DNA from: Lolium rigidum
Lineage: Eukaryota > Streptophyta > Magnoliopsida > Poales > Poaceae
Length of the DNA stretch: 64,000 nucleotides
Direction: 5' to 3'
Assembly (NCBI RefSeq): GCF_022539505.1
Contig: NC_061511.1
Location: 31,816,620-31,880,619 of the forward strand
The notes below the pieces were generated by a model. It ran no database searches. It had not been told where the DNA came from and saw only the letters and a list, made by a program, of their open reading frames with translations. A program made the translations under genes and the position numbers. Positions 63,724 to 64,000 of this stretch are shown here, piece after piece. Every line of letters begins with the position of its first letter. Position 1 is the stretch's first letter.

Positions 63724-64000
63724 GTTGGTGCCTGGATATGAGAACAAGTTTTGTCCATTTATTCATCTTTAGAAAGGAAGGAAAATCATTCAGGAAGTAG
63801 AAGGAAGTTTTGGTCATCTGTTACAGGTCGCTGTCCTCCCATCCCATGTCACCATCCTTTGGCCTTATATGCGCTGCCTTTTTTCTTCTCTATCACCTGT
63901 TGAGTTAGCAGTGAAGGCGAAGTTAGGAATCAATGAATCATGCTAAAATGAATATAAGATAACGTGTGTAGATTTTTCTACGCACCAGAAATGAGAGAAA
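63724..64000. other. Right-edge sequence without an assigned feature
   Basis: I see no coding region, repeat or RNA gene that can be supported in these last bases. Confidence 0.4.

Overview
The window looks like nuclear DNA from a pooideae grass, most likely Triticeae. It has the dense nested retrotransposons, CACTA, Mutator-like and MITE insertions, LINE debris and compact intron-rich genes typical of wheat-type genomes. All identifications come from reading the sequence; no database was searched.

Region 1-17285 is a nested transposon block. The oldest layer is a short non-autonomous LTR element (LTR remnants at 9504-9721 and 9959-10086 + 16912-17285). A CACTA element (right end at 9503) sits in its left LTR. 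A 6.8-kb LTR element with a GTGGG target duplication (10087-16906) sits in its right LTR. A related LTR element (1-6621, left end outside the window) sits in the CACTA. Both LTR elements have a primer-binding site that appears to match tRNA-Asp. Neither shows recognisable gag-pol, but both keep the same unknown ORF with a hydrophobic C-terminus.

Region 17286-36057 is a duplicated dehydroascorbate reductase (DHAR) locus. Two 5'-only copies (A: exon 1; B: exons 1-2 plus part of intron 2) precede one complete six-exon gene. Copies A and B also share an upstream minus-strand coiled-coil gene fragment. The copies were then hit by separate transposons: a MITE in A; a PIF/Harbinger-like element in the promoter of B; a 4-kb Mutator-like element with a FAR1-type transposase in intron 2 of B.

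Region 37500-62783 is gene-bearing. On the plus strand it holds a two-cupin protein of the vegetative 11S-globulin-like group (three exons), a USP-kinase-U-box E3 ligase (nine exons) and a GH20 beta-N-acetylhexosaminidase (15 exons). All three are intact by exon arithmetic. They are separated by LINE fragments, a solo copia LTR, gypsy/copia LTR debris and MITEs. No pathway link between the neighbouring genes is evident.

The most striking signal is not a gene. Differences between near-identical transposon copies, and at least seven frameshifts in transposase genes, fall on CAG/CTG trinucleotides as small indels or CAG-to-CGG/CGAG changes. The host genes read cleanly. This points to a sequence-context artefact tied to plant CHG methylation, and implies that several apparently broken transposons may really be intact.
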